Of a stretch of DNA of 64,000 bases, positions 28,402 through 37,242 are shown one piece after another. How positions within the stretch are numbered: the stretch's first letter is position 1; each line of letters begins with the position of its first letter. A model generated the notes under the pieces. The model made no database searches. It was not told the DNA's origin and was given only the letters and a program-made list of their open reading frames with translations. The stretch comes from Serratia sp. UGAL515B_01 (GTDB taxonomy: Bacteria; Pseudomonadota; Gammaproteobacteria; Enterobacterales; Enterobacteriaceae). A program made the translations under genes and the position numbers. The stretch lies in assembly GCF_033095805.1 (NCBI RefSeq), contig NZ_CP109901.1, positions 4,027,766-4,091,765 of the forward strand. The letters are read 5' to 3'.

Positions 28402-29688
28402 TCAGCCTGAGCGTTTACGGGGGCTCCGCGGAGCTCCACTACGGCGAGGCGCAGAGCTACGGCGTGGGCCGTTGTTGCCACGTGGACGAACCAGCCGTTT
28501 AGGCGCGGGCAGATCGTTTAGTAATGCATCACTGTTGTATTTACTCACGGGAATACTGTGGCCGGTATAGGTTTCGATCGCTGGCAGGTTAAGAGCGTAC
28601 TCTTCACAGGCCAAGCTGATGGAATGACCACTTTCTCCAGCGCGGCCCGTTCGACCGATACGGTGAACATAGTCTTCACAATCATCAGGCAGATCGTAGT
28701 TGAAAACATGGGTTACTAGCGGAATATGTAGACCACGTGCCGCAACGTCGGTCGCTACCAGAATATCCAGATTACCTTTGGTGAAGTCATCCAGAATACG
28801 CAGGCGTTTTTTCTGTGCTACATCGCCCGTCAGTAGGCCGACGCGGTGACCATCGGCAGCCAGATGGCCCCAGATTTCTTCACAGCGGTGCTTAGTATTG
28901 GCGAAGATGATACAGCGGTCGGGCCATTCTTCTTCGATCAGTGTCTGCAGTAAGCGCATTTTTTCTTCGTTTGAAGGGTAAAAAAGCTCTTCCTGGATGC
29001 GGTGGCCGGTTTTCTGTTCTGGTTCGACTTCTACATACTCTGCATTGTTCATCTGCTCAAAGGCCAACTCGCGTACGCGGTAGGATAAAGTGGCAGAGAA
29101 TAGCATGTTCAGGCGCTGATTGACCGAAGGCATGCGGCGGAATAACCAGCGAATATCTTTGATAAAGCCTAGATCGTACATCCTGTCGGCTTCATCCAAT
29201 ACCACAACTTGGATAGCACCCAGATCGATATAGTTCTGTTTGGCATAATCGATTAAGCGGCCAGTCGTTCCGACCAGAATATCCACTCCGCTTTCCAGAA
29301 CTTTGAGTTGTTTATCATAGCCATCACCACCATAGGCCAAGCCCAGCTTCAATCCAGTAGCTTGGGACAGGGCTTCTGCATCGGAATGGATCTGTACGGC
29401 AAGTTCACGCGTTGGCGCCATGATCAAGGCGCGCGGCTGGTTGGTCTGGCGACCTTCTTTCGCCGGATGAGATAGCAAATAGTGAAAAGTAGACGCTAAA
29501 AACGCTAGAGTCTTTCCGGTACCGGTTTGCGCCTGACCTGCAACGTCTCGTCCACCGAGCGTCAGCGGCAATGCTAAAGCCTGTATAGGCGTGCAGTGGT
29601 AAAACCCTTTTTTCTGAAGGGCTTCAAGGACTAACGGGTGCAGGGCGAAGTCGGAAAACTTCTGTTCGGTCAAGTGTGTTTTGCTCAT
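28402..29688 (-). CDS. rhlB: RhlB, DEAD-box RNA helicase of the degradosome
   Basis: A 428-residue DEAD-box helicase. Motifs in order are the Q motif with FYHCTPIQ, AQTGTGKT, PTRELA, VLDEADRMYD, SAT, VATDVAARGLH and HRIGRTGRAG. A basic Arg/Ser/Pro-rich C-terminal tail of about 35 residues is typical of RhlB. It unwinds RNA for PNPase within the RNase E degradosome. It is transcribed away from trxA, with a full ERIC element in the shared upstream region. Confidence 0.97.
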   Translation of the reverse strand: MSKTHLTEQKFSDFALHPLVLEALQKKGFYHCTPIQALALPLTLGGRDVAGQAQTGTGKTLAFLASTFHYLLSHPAKEGRQTNQPRALIMAPTRELAVQIHSDAEALSQATGLKLGLAYGGDGYDKQLKVLESGVDILVGTTGRLIDYAKQNYIDLGAIQVVVLDEADRMYDLGFIKDIRWLFRRMPSVNQRLNMLFSATLSYRVRELAFEQMNNAEYVEVEPEQKTGHRIQEELFYPSNEEKMRLLQTLIEEEWPDRCIIFANTKHRCEEIWGHLAADGHRVGLLTGDVAQKKRLRILDDFTKGNLDILVATDVAARGLHIPLVTHVFNYDLPDDCEDYVHRIGRTGRAGESGHSISLACEEYALNLPAIETYTGHSIPVSKYNSDALLNDLPAPKRLVRPRGNNGPRRSSAPRRSGAPRSPRKRSG

Positions 29689-29781
29689 AGTGTGGTAGAA
29701 TATCAGCTAACTATTGCTTTAAGAAAGCATATCCGTTGAAATAAAAACGGTGAAATAAAATTACCTAGGTTGGTTTAATGC

Positions 29782-29906
29782 TATCCCAAGTTACTTCAAG
29801 TTGCAGCTAGGCGGCAACTGAGCGAAGCCATTTGAGCTTGGTAAACCAAGTGACTGTGGTGAGTGAGGCTGCTAATATTATTGTAGCTTGAAGAGCTACG
29901 GGCATA
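29782..29906 (+). repeat. Full-length ERIC element (copy 3)
   Basis: A 125-bp element opening with ctatcccaagttacttcaag, then ggcggcaactgagcgaagcc. The centre is close to the ERIC-PCR primer region (gagcttggtaaaccaagtga), and the right end reads gtagcttgaagagctac then gggcata. It lies between divergent rhlB and trxA and ends 36 bases before the trxA start, so it may be in the trxA leader RNA. Confidence 0.88.
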
Positions 29907-29942
29907 CACCAACTAGGTAGACATAATCCTGTGGAGTAGAAC

Positions 29943-30269
29943 ATGAGCAATAAAATTATTCACCTGACTGACGACAGCTTTGATACCGATGTGCTGAAAG
30001 CCGAAGGGCCAATCCTTGTCGATTTCTGGGCTGTATGGTGTGGTCCGTGCAAGATGATTGCTCCGATTCTGGATGAGATTGCTGAAGAATTTGAAGGCAA
30101 ACTGACCATCACCAAGCTGAATGTCGATGAAAACCCGACCACTGCACCTAAGTATGGTATCCGTGGTATCCCAACGCTGTTGTTGTTCAAAAATGGTGAA
30201 GTGGCTGCAACCAAGGTAGGTGCGTTATCCAAAGGTCAGCTCAAAGATTTCCTCAACGCGAATCTATAA
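29943..30269 (+). CDS. trxA: TrxA, thioredoxin 1
   Basis: A 108-residue cytoplasmic thioredoxin, essentially the E. coli length of 109. The redox site WCGPC lies at residues 32-36 (Cys33 and Cys36), and the conserved cis-proline loop reads RGIPTLLLF. It reduces protein disulfides and feeds ribonucleotide reductase and methionine sulfoxide reductase. A GGAG site precedes the ATG. It lies upstream of rho, the usual enterobacterial order. Confidence 0.97.
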   Translation: MSNKIIHLTDDSFDTDVLKAEGPILVDFWAVWCGPCKMIAPILDEIAEEFEGKLTITKLNVDENPTTAPKYGIRGIPTLLLFKNGEVAATKVGALSKGQLKDFLNANL

Positions 30270-30782
30270 TCGGGTTCGAAGCCTTGTACGGGCGTCTTGA
30301 GGGGGAATTCATTCACCACTAGACGCCTGCTAAGAAGCGTGTTAGATTTACCTATACTGCGATACAGAACTTGCCTTGAGTATTAAACCTAATTTGAATC
30401 TAAGTTTTACTCTGTGTTGAAACATCGGTGTTCAAGTCTTTTTCGATTTCAATCCGTGTTTTAGCAATCAAACGTTTTTGAAAAAATCATTTTTAAGGTA
30501 TCTTCGATCTTAAACCGCCAGCGCATATGTCCAAGGTAAACCATTTCTTACCGAAGCGGCTCAGCAACACGGCGATCGAATGCCTAGTAGACAGGCACGA
30601 ATACTCCATTGACTTCAAGGTGTGACAAAATGGCATCGGTAACTCTCCCTGAACTTGGTTCACTGTGGGTATGAGTAACAGGTCCAACATAGCCACAGTG
30701 TGAAATACCAGTGGAAATAACGCTGCCATACCCATTCACGATATTAGTTCGAGACATACCCCGAGTTTAAGAACCCACCACT
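30270..30782. promoter_or_regulatory. trxA-rho intergenic region and presumed rho leader
   Basis: These 513 bases hold the end of the trxA unit and the rho promoter and leader. An inverted repeat (ggcgtct / agacgcc, 30291-30327) has a 23-base loop and no U-run. A TATACT hexamer at 30353-30358 is a weak -10 candidate. A 32-codon plus-strand frame at 30527-30625 has a length and position reminiscent of the E. coli rhoL leader peptide, but its sequence shows no likeness to it. In E. coli, rho is autoregulated by attenuation in this leader; the same is likely here but is not shown by the sequence. Confidence 0.45.
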
Positions 30783-32042
30783 ATGAATCTTACCGAATTA
30801 AAGAATACGCCGGTTTCTGAGCTAATTACTCTCGGCGAAAATATGGGGCTGGAAAACCTTGCCCGCCTGCGCAAACAGGACATTATCTTCTCTATACTCA
30901 AGCAACATGCAAAAAGTGGAGAAGATATCTTCGGTGACGGTGTGCTGGAGATATTGCAGGATGGATTTGGTTTCCTTCGTTCTGGAGACAGTTCATACCT
31001 CGCAGGCCCCGATGATATCTACGTTTCTCCCAGTCAAATCCGCCGTTTCAACCTCCGCACAGGTGACACCATTTCCGGTAAGATTCGTCCGCCAAAAGAA
31101 GGTGAACGCTATTTTGCCCTGCTGAAAGTCAATGAAGTCAACTACGACAAGCCAGAAAACGCCCGCAATAAAATCCTGTTTGAAAACTTGACGCCGTTGC
31201 ATGCTAACTCTCGTTTGCGGATGGAGCGTGGTAACGGCTCTACTGAAGATCTGACGGCTCGCGTTCTGGATTTAGCCGCTCCTATCGGCCGTGGCCAACG
31301 TGGCTTAATTGTGGCACCGCCAAAAGCCGGTAAGACCATGCTGCTGCAAAATATTGCCCAAAGCATCGCCTACAACCATCCTGACTGCGTACTGATGGTA
31401 TTGCTGATCGACGAACGTCCTGAAGAAGTAACCGAGATGCAGCGTCTGGTAAAAGGCGAAGTGATTGCTTCTACCTTTGATGAGCCAGCTTCGCGCCACG
31501 TACAGGTTGCAGAAATGGTGATCGAGAAAGCCAAACGTCTGGTTGAGCACAAGAAGGACGTTATCATTCTTCTGGACTCCATTACCCGTCTTGCTCGTGC
31601 TTATAACACAGTCGTACCTGCTTCAGGCAAAGTACTGACCGGTGGTGTGGATGCCAACGCCCTGCATCGTCCGAAGCGCTTCTTCGGTGCGGCACGTAAT
31701 GTTGAGGAAGGGGGTAGTCTGACTATCATCGCTACCGCATTGGTTGATACCGGTTCTAAAATGGACGAAGTCATTTACGAAGAATTTAAAGGTACAGGTA
31801 ACATGGAATTGCACTTGGCGCGCAAAATCGCCGAGAAACGTGTATTCCCTGCTATTGACTACAACCGTTCCGGTACGCGTAAAGAAGAATTGCTCACTAC
31901 ATCTGAAGAATTGCAGAAAATGTGGATCCTGCGCAAAATTATTCACCCAATGGGTGAGATCGATGCTATGGAGTTCCTCATTAATAAGCTGGCCATGACC
32001 AAAACCAACGATGAATTCTTTGACATGATGAAACGATCATAA
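30783..32042 (+). CDS. rho: Rho, transcription termination factor
   Basis: A 419-residue hexameric RNA-dependent ATPase, identical in length to E. coli Rho. The N-terminal helix bundle and cold-shock-like primary RNA site (around DGFGFLRS) precede the Walker A loop (PPKAGKT), Walker B (LLDSITRLARAYN) and the Q- and R-loops (GGVDANALHRPKRFFGAARN). It starts without a strong Shine-Dalgarno, as in E. coli, and is followed by a strong intrinsic terminator. Confidence 0.98.
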   Translation: MNLTELKNTPVSELITLGENMGLENLARLRKQDIIFSILKQHAKSGEDIFGDGVLEILQDGFGFLRSGDSSYLAGPDDIYVSPSQIRRFNLRTGDTISGKIRPPKEGERYFALLKVNEVNYDKPENARNKILFENLTPLHANSRLRMERGNGSTEDLTARVLDLAAPIGRGQRGLIVAPPKAGKTMLLQNIAQSIAYNHPDCVLMVLLIDERPEEVTEMQRLVKGEVIASTFDEPASRHVQVAEMVIEKAKRLVEHKKDVIILLDSITRLARAYNTVVPASGKVLTGGVDANALHRPKRFFGAARNVEEGGSLTIIATALVDTGSKMDEVIYEEFKGTGNMELHLARKIAEKRVFPAIDYNRSGTRKEELLTTSEELQKMWILRKIIHPMGEIDAMEFLINKLAMTKTNDEFFDMMKRS

Positions 32043-32061
32043 TCAGGTAAAAATTTCTCAG

Positions 32062-32089
32062 AACGCCACGCCTAGTCGTGGCGTTTTTT
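32062..32089 (+). terminator. rho terminator
   Basis: A 9-bp stem (aacgccacg / cgtggcgtt) with a 6-base loop runs into a T-run 20 bases past the rho stop codon. Confidence 0.9.
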
Positions 32090-32208
32090 GCTTTTGGCAG
32101 ATACGATAAGTAGCAGTATAGGAAAAGCCGTTTATTTTTATGGCTTATTGAGAGTTTATCTCACTTACGTCTGTTTTTAGCGTTGATACGTTGAAGTAGA
32201 AAATGGCT

Positions 32209-32477
32209 TATACCCAAGTTACTTGAGGTTGCAGGTGGATGGCAACTGAGCGGCAAATCGGTCAAGGATCGATTTGAGCAGTGCTTACGTTGCCGGTAGG
32301 ATGAGGTTTATTCGCAAGCGCTTGGTAAACCAAGTTTTTGGGCGAGTGAAAAATCTGCTATGAGAAATTACATGCTTTTAATTTATAACAGATCGGTCAC
32401 GCGCTCTGATGGCTATGTCTATGCACGAGCCGGGTAACACAGCTAACACTAAAGCAGCTTGAGGGACGACGAGTATA
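32209..32477 (+). repeat. Enlarged ERIC-like element (copy 4)
   Basis: The left end reads tatacccaagttacttgagg then ggcaactgagcgg, and the right end reads aaagcagcttgagggacgac followed by gagtata. These are the ERIC termini, but they lie about 270 bp apart instead of about 127. Roughly 140 extra bases sit inside. The element lies between the rho terminator and wecA and ends about 120 bases before wecA, so it may affect the ECA operon leader. Confidence 0.7.
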
Positions 32478-32598
32478 GACATAGATAAATGTGAATGTCT
32501 GTTGTCAAAGGAAATGACTGGAAGGCCGTTTTGGCCACCACATGGTGCAGTTTTTACTTATGTAAAGCTGCCTCATCTTCTTCAGAGATTTGTTAACC

Positions 32599-33696
32599 GT
32601 GAACTTACTCACTATGAGTACTGAAATTCTTTTTGTTTTTCTGTTTTCTCTGGCTTTTTTGTTTGTTGCGCGCAAGGTAGCAAAAAAGATCGGTTTGGTT
32701 GATAAGCCGAATTATCGTAAACGCCATCAGGGGTTGATCCCTCTGGTGGGGGGAATTTCTGTTTATGCAGGGATTTGCTTCGCTTTTTTGATCTCAGCCC
32801 AAACAATTGAGCATGGCAAACTCTACCTAGCCTGCGCAGGCGTCTTGGTACTCGTTGGGGCTCTTGACGATCGCTTCGATATCAGCGTTAAGATACGTGC
32901 CACAATTCAGGCCTTGGTAGGGATTGCCATGATGCTCTTTGCTGGGTTGTATTTGCGCAGTTTTGGCCATGTATTTGGTAACTGGGAGATGCTGTTAGGC
33001 CCATTTGGTTATCTGGTTACGCTATTTGCCGTTTGGGCTGCGATCAATGCTTTCAATATGGTCGATGGCATTGATGGGTTGCTTGGGGGACTTTCCTGCG
33101 TCTCTTTTGGCGCAATGGGTATCCTGTTATATCAAAGCGGTCATCCCGATCTCTCCTTTTGGTGTTTTGCCATGTTGGCGGCCATTGTTCCCTACATTCT
33201 GCTTAACCTCGGTATCCTGGGCCGTCGTTATAAAGTCTTTATGGGGGATGCGGGTAGTACGTTGATTGGTTTTACTGCAATCTGGCTATTGCTGCAAAGT
33301 TCTCAGGGGCCAAGTCATCCTCTCAAGCCAGTCACTGCATTGTGGATTATCGCTATTCCACTGATGGATATGATCGCCATCATGTATCGCCGATTGCGTA
33401 AGGGGATGAGTCCATTCTCTCCAGATCGCCAGCATATTCACCATCTGATCATGCGTGCAGGTTTCACACCCCGCCAGGCGTTTGTGCTGATTACATTGGC
33501 AGCTGCGATTTTGGCAGCAATAGGGGTTCTTGGCGAAATGTTGGACTTTATCCCTGAATGGCTAATGTTGGCATTATTTTTGCTTGCATTCTTTTTCTAT
33601 GACTATTGCATTAAACGTGCGTGGCGCGTTGCACGTTATATTAAACGTATCAAGCGTCGTATACGGCATTCAACGAACAATAAGCAAGTACCTTAA
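32599..33696 (+). CDS. wecA: WecA, UDP-GlcNAc:undecaprenyl-phosphate GlcNAc-1-phosphate transferase
   Basis: A 365-residue polytopic membrane enzyme that makes lipid I of ECA. It has about 11 membrane helices, the Mg-binding DDR(F) motif (GALDDRFD), NAFNMVDGIDGL, VFMGDAGS and the HIHH motif in RQHIHHLIMRAG. The GTG at 32599 is chosen because it gives the MNLLT start of E. coli WecA, which also begins with GTG. An in-frame TTG at 32590 and an ATG at 32614 are alternatives. It is the first gene of the ECA operon. Confidence 0.96.
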   Translation: MNLLTMSTEILFVFLFSLAFLFVARKVAKKIGLVDKPNYRKRHQGLIPLVGGISVYAGICFAFLISAQTIEHGKLYLACAGVLVLVGALDDRFDISVKIRATIQALVGIAMMLFAGLYLRSFGHVFGNWEMLLGPFGYLVTLFAVWAAINAFNMVDGIDGLLGGLSCVSFGAMGILLYQSGHPDLSFWCFAMLAAIVPYILLNLGILGRRYKVFMGDAGSTLIGFTAIWLLLQSSQGPSHPLKPVTALWIIAIPLMDMIAIMYRRLRKGMSPFSPDRQHIHHLIMRAGFTPRQAFVLITLAAAILAAIGVLGEMLDFIPEWLMLALFLLAFFFYDYCIKRAWRVARYIKRIKRRIRHSTNNKQVP

Positions 33697-33716
33697 CTTG
33701 AGGCTTTAGGGCAGTG

Positions 33717-34769
33717 ATGATTCCTGAAACAACGTCTGAAAAGAATACTCCGGTGATCGATACCGAACTCGATATCCGTGGTTTGTGCAGCACGCTTTGG
33801 CGTGGCAAAAAATGGATTATTGGTTTTGCGGTGCTGTTTGCTGCTGTCGCATTGGTCGTTTCCTACCTGGTGAAACAGGAATGGAGTGCGACGGCGATTA
33901 CTGACAGGCCAACAGTGAATTCATTGGGTGGATATTACTCTCAGCAGCAATTTCTACGTAACCTTGATGTACGTACGATGCCTGCAGTCTCCGCTGAACA
34001 ACCAGGGATTGCCGATGAAGCCTATAATGAATTCATTATGCAGTTGGCTGCTTATGACACGCGGCGTGATTTCTGGCTGCAAAGCGATTACTACAAGCAG
34101 CGTCAGGAAGGTGATGCGCGTGTCGATGCGGTGTTGCTTGATGAATTGATTAACAATATTCAGTTCACGCCGCGCGATGATAAAAAAGTGCTTAACGACA
34201 GTGTCAGACTCACCGCAGAGACCGCATCGGATTCCAATCGTCTGCTGCGTCAATATGTTGCCTTTGCAAGCCATCGTGCTGCACAACATTTGAACGAGGA
34301 GATCCAAGGTGCTTGGGCTGCACGTACCACCTCAATGAAAGCACAGGTAAAGCGGCAGGAGGCGGTAGCAGATGCGATTTACCAGCGTGAGCTTCGCACT
34401 GTCCAACATGCATTGAAAATTGCCGAGCAGCAGGGGATTAGCCGTACTCAGACCGATACACCGGCTGAGCAGTTGCCTGACTCCGATTTGTTCTTGTTAG
34501 GCAAACCGATGCTACAGGCTCGGTTGGAAGGGTTACATGCATCTGGTCCAACCTATGATCTGAGCTATGACCAGAATCGAGCAATGCTGTCAACATTGAA
34601 TACTGGCCCGGTGCTTGACGCTAAATTCCAAGCTTATCGTTATTTGCGTACCCCTGAAGAACCGGTAAAACGAGATAGCCCACGCCGGGTGTTCTGGCTA
34701 ATCATGTGGGGGTCGATTGGTGCGCTTGTAGGTGCTGGAGTTGCCTTAACGCGTCGGCCTCACAGTTAA
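33717..34769 (+). CDS. wzzE: WzzE, ECA polysaccharide chain-length regulator
   Basis: A 350-residue polysaccharide co-polymerase 1a protein. A membrane helix (about residues 35-53) follows a short cytoplasmic N-terminus, then a large coiled periplasmic domain, and a second helix near the C-terminus sits beside a proline motif. It sets the ECA repeat number with WzyE. The ATG at 33717 is preferred to the GTG at 33714 because of its spacing from AGGG. It starts 20 bases after wecA. Confidence 0.93.
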   Translation: MIPETTSEKNTPVIDTELDIRGLCSTLWRGKKWIIGFAVLFAAVALVVSYLVKQEWSATAITDRPTVNSLGGYYSQQQFLRNLDVRTMPAVSAEQPGIADEAYNEFIMQLAAYDTRRDFWLQSDYYKQRQEGDARVDAVLLDELINNIQFTPRDDKKVLNDSVRLTAETASDSNRLLRQYVAFASHRAAQHLNEEIQGAWAARTTSMKAQVKRQEAVADAIYQRELRTVQHALKIAEQQGISRTQTDTPAEQLPDSDLFLLGKPMLQARLEGLHASGPTYDLSYDQNRAMLSTLNTGPVLDAKFQAYRYLRTPEEPVKRDSPRRVFWLIMWGSIGALVGAGVALTRRPHS

Positions 34770-34852
34770 CAATGTAATAATTTTGCTGATGGGTACCTGA
34801 GTACCCGACTTTGCAGGTTCGCCTGCGGTTCACCGACCAAAAGAGATTCGCT

Positions 34853-35983
34853 GTGAAAGTGTTGACTGTTTTTGGTACCAGACCGGAGGCCATCAAAATG
34901 GCTCCTTTGGTACATGCTTTGGCTCAGGATGATGCTTTTGAGTCAAGAGTTTGTGTTACGGCACAGCATCGGGAGATGTTGGATCAGGTATTGCTTTTGT
35001 TTGAAATTGTGCCGGATTACGACCTGAATATCATGAAGCCCGGTCAGGGGCTGAATGAGATCACTTGCCGCATTCTGGAAGGGTTGAAGCGTGTTTTGGA
35101 AGATTTCAAACCTGATGTCGTTTTGGTTCACGGCGATACAACGACGACGATGGCAACTAGTCTGGCAGCGTTTTATCAGCGTATACCTGTGGGGCATGTG
35201 GAAGCAGGCCTACGCACAGGTAATCTTTATTCTCCCTGGCCGGAAGAGGCCAACCGTAAGTTGACGGGGCATTTGGCAATGTACCATTTTGCGCCGACCG
35301 AGAACTCGCGTCAAAATCTGCTGCGGGAGTCGTTGCGTGATGATCATATTTTCGTCACAGGTAATACTGTCATTGATGCATTGTTGTGGGTGCGCGATCG
35401 CGTGATGAATGATGAGGCACTGCGTGTCAGCCTTGACCAGCGTTATCCCTTCCTGGATGCCAGTAAGAAATTGATCCTGGTCACCGGTCACCGTCGGGAA
35501 AGCTTTGGTGGAGGGTTTGAACGTATCTGCAGTGCGTTGGCAGAGATTGCCCTTCAGCACCCTGAAGTCCAGGTGGTATATCCAGTACACCTCAATCCTA
35601 ACGTCAGTGAACCGGTCAACCGAATTCTGAAAGGAATTGATAACATTATCCTGATCGACCCACAAGATTATCTGCCCTTTGTTTATCTGATGGCACATGC
35701 TTATCTGATCCTGACCGATTCTGGCGGTATTCAGGAAGAGGCACCGTCATTGGGCAAACCGGTTCTGGTTATGCGTGATACGACAGAACGGCCGGAAGCG
35801 GTAGACGCCGGTACGGTGCGCTTAGTCGGAACGGATGTGGCTAAAATTGTTGACGCGGTTACCCGGTTGCTGACAGACCAGAACGAATATCACGCCATGA
35901 GCCGGGCACATAACCCTTACGGTGACGGGCATGCCTGCCAACGTATCCTTGAAGCTTTAAAGAATCATCAGGTGACAGCATGA
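34853..35983 (+). CDS. wecB: WecB, UDP-GlcNAc 2-epimerase
   Basis: A 376-residue cytoplasmic enzyme (same length as E. coli) that converts UDP-GlcNAc to UDP-ManNAc. Blocks such as TVFGTRPEAIKMAPL, VHGDTTTT, GHVEAGLRTG, TGHRRE and DSGGIQEEAP are diagnostic. The GTG at 34853 is chosen: it gives the VKVLTVFGTRPE start and follows AAGAGA at proper spacing, while the frame upstream has no family match. Its stop overlaps wecC by 4 bases. Confidence 0.96.
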   Translation: MKVLTVFGTRPEAIKMAPLVHALAQDDAFESRVCVTAQHREMLDQVLLLFEIVPDYDLNIMKPGQGLNEITCRILEGLKRVLEDFKPDVVLVHGDTTTTMATSLAAFYQRIPVGHVEAGLRTGNLYSPWPEEANRKLTGHLAMYHFAPTENSRQNLLRESLRDDHIFVTGNTVIDALLWVRDRVMNDEALRVSLDQRYPFLDASKKLILVTGHRRESFGGGFERICSALAEIALQHPEVQVVYPVHLNPNVSEPVNRILKGIDNIILIDPQDYLPFVYLMAHAYLILTDSGGIQEEAPSLGKPVLVMRDTTERPEAVDAGTVRLVGTDVAKIVDAVTRLLTDQNEYHAMSRAHNPYGDGHACQRILEALKNHQVTA

Positions 35984-37242
35984 GTTTTAACACTATTTCA
36001 GTTATTGGTCTGGGTTATATCGGTTTGCCAACGGCTGCGGCATTTGCTTCCCGCCAGAAGAAAGTGGTTGGCGTAGATGTTAACCAGCATGCGGTAGATA
36101 CCATCAATCGTGGTGCCATTCATATCGTTGAACCCGACTTGGATAGGGTGGTGAAAGAAGCTGTTGATGGTGGATATCTGCAGGCGGTGACTAAACCGAT
36201 TGCGGCAGACGCTTTTCTGATTGCTGTACCAACGCCATTCAAAGGGGATCATGAACCTGATTTGGCCTATGTTGAAGCGGCAGCCAAGTCATTGGCACCG
36301 GTGCTGAAAAAGGGCGATCTGGTGATCCTTGAGTCCACCTCTCCGGTGGGGGCAACCGAGCAGATGGCTCAATGGCTGGCACAGGCGCGCAGCGATCTGA
36401 GCTTTCCGCAGGATGCTGGTGAACAGGCTGACGTCAATATTGCTTATTGTCCTGAGCGGGTATTGCCAGGGCAAGTGATGGTCGAACTGATCCGTAATGA
36501 CCGTGTTATCGGTGGTATGACGCCGAAATGCTCCGAGCGCGCGAGCTCGCTGTACAAAATTTTCCTGGAAGGTGAGTGCGTTGTTACCAACTCCCGTACC
36601 GCTGAAATGTGCAAACTGACGGAAAACAGCTTCCGAGACGTTAACATCGCGTTCGCTAACGAACTGTCTCTGATCTGTGCTGAGCAAAATATCAACGTAT
36701 GGGAATTGATCCGTTTGGCTAACCGCCATCCGCGCGTCAATATTCTGCAGCCTGGTCCTGGCGTGGGTGGACACTGCATTGCCGTTGATCCCTGGTTCAT
36801 CGTGGCACAAAATCCACAGCAGGCTCGCCTGATCCATACCGCACGCCTGGTTAACGACGGCAAACCACTATGGGTGGTCGATCGTGTTAAAGCCGCCGTG
36901 GCGGACTGCCTTGCGGCAACTAACAAACGTGCTGCCGACGTGAAAATTGCCTGTTTCGGCCTGGCATTCAAACCAAATATCGATGATTTGCGTGAAAGCC
37001 CTGCGGTTGAAGTGGTTCATCTTATTGCTGACTGGCACATTGGCGAGACTTTAGCGGTGGAGCCTAATGTGGATCATTTGCCTAAGTCATTGATGGGGAA
37101 AGTCACGTTGAAAACTATTGCTGAAGCAGTGCAACAGGCTGATGTGATCGTGATGTTGGTCGATCATAAAGAATTTAAAGCGATCAACTCACAAGAGATT
37201 AAGCAGCCTTGGATCGTTGACACCAAAGGAGTCTGGCGTTGA
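35980..37242 (+). CDS. wecC: WecC, UDP-N-acetyl-D-mannosamine dehydrogenase
   Basis: A 420-residue NAD-dependent dehydrogenase that oxidises UDP-ManNAc to UDP-ManNAcA, the acidic sugar of ECA. An N-terminal Rossmann motif (GLGYIGLPTAAAFA), the central SPVG and LTENSFRDVNIAFANE stretches, the GPGVGGHCI catalytic-cysteine motif and the C-terminal UDP-binding domain are all visible. It overlaps wecB (ATGA) and rffG (TTGA), so translation is probably coupled. Confidence 0.97.
   Translation: MSFNTISVIGLGYIGLPTAAAFASRQKKVVGVDVNQHAVDTINRGAIHIVEPDLDRVVKEAVDGGYLQAVTKPIAADAFLIAVPTPFKGDHEPDLAYVEAAAKSLAPVLKKGDLVILESTSPVGATEQMAQWLAQARSDLSFPQDAGEQADVNIAYCPERVLPGQVMVELIRNDRVIGGMTPKCSERASSLYKIFLEGECVVTNSRTAEMCKLTENSFRDVNIAFANELSLICAEQNINVWELIRLANRHPRVNILQPGPGVGGHCIAVDPWFIVAQNPQQARLIHTARLVNDGKPLWVVDRVKAAVADCLAATNKRAADVKIACFGLAFKPNIDDLRESPAVEVVHLIADWHIGETLAVEPNVDHLPKSLMGKVTLKTIAEAVQQADVIVMLVDHKEFKAINSQEIKQPWIVDTKGVWR

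Noticed and set aside
30493..30735. 80-codon minus-strand frame in the rho leader
   Set aside because: It opposes the rho leader with no support from start signals or family likeness.
35210..35698. 162-codon minus-strand frame inside wecB
   Set aside because: Antisense shadow of a highly conserved enzyme with no independent support.
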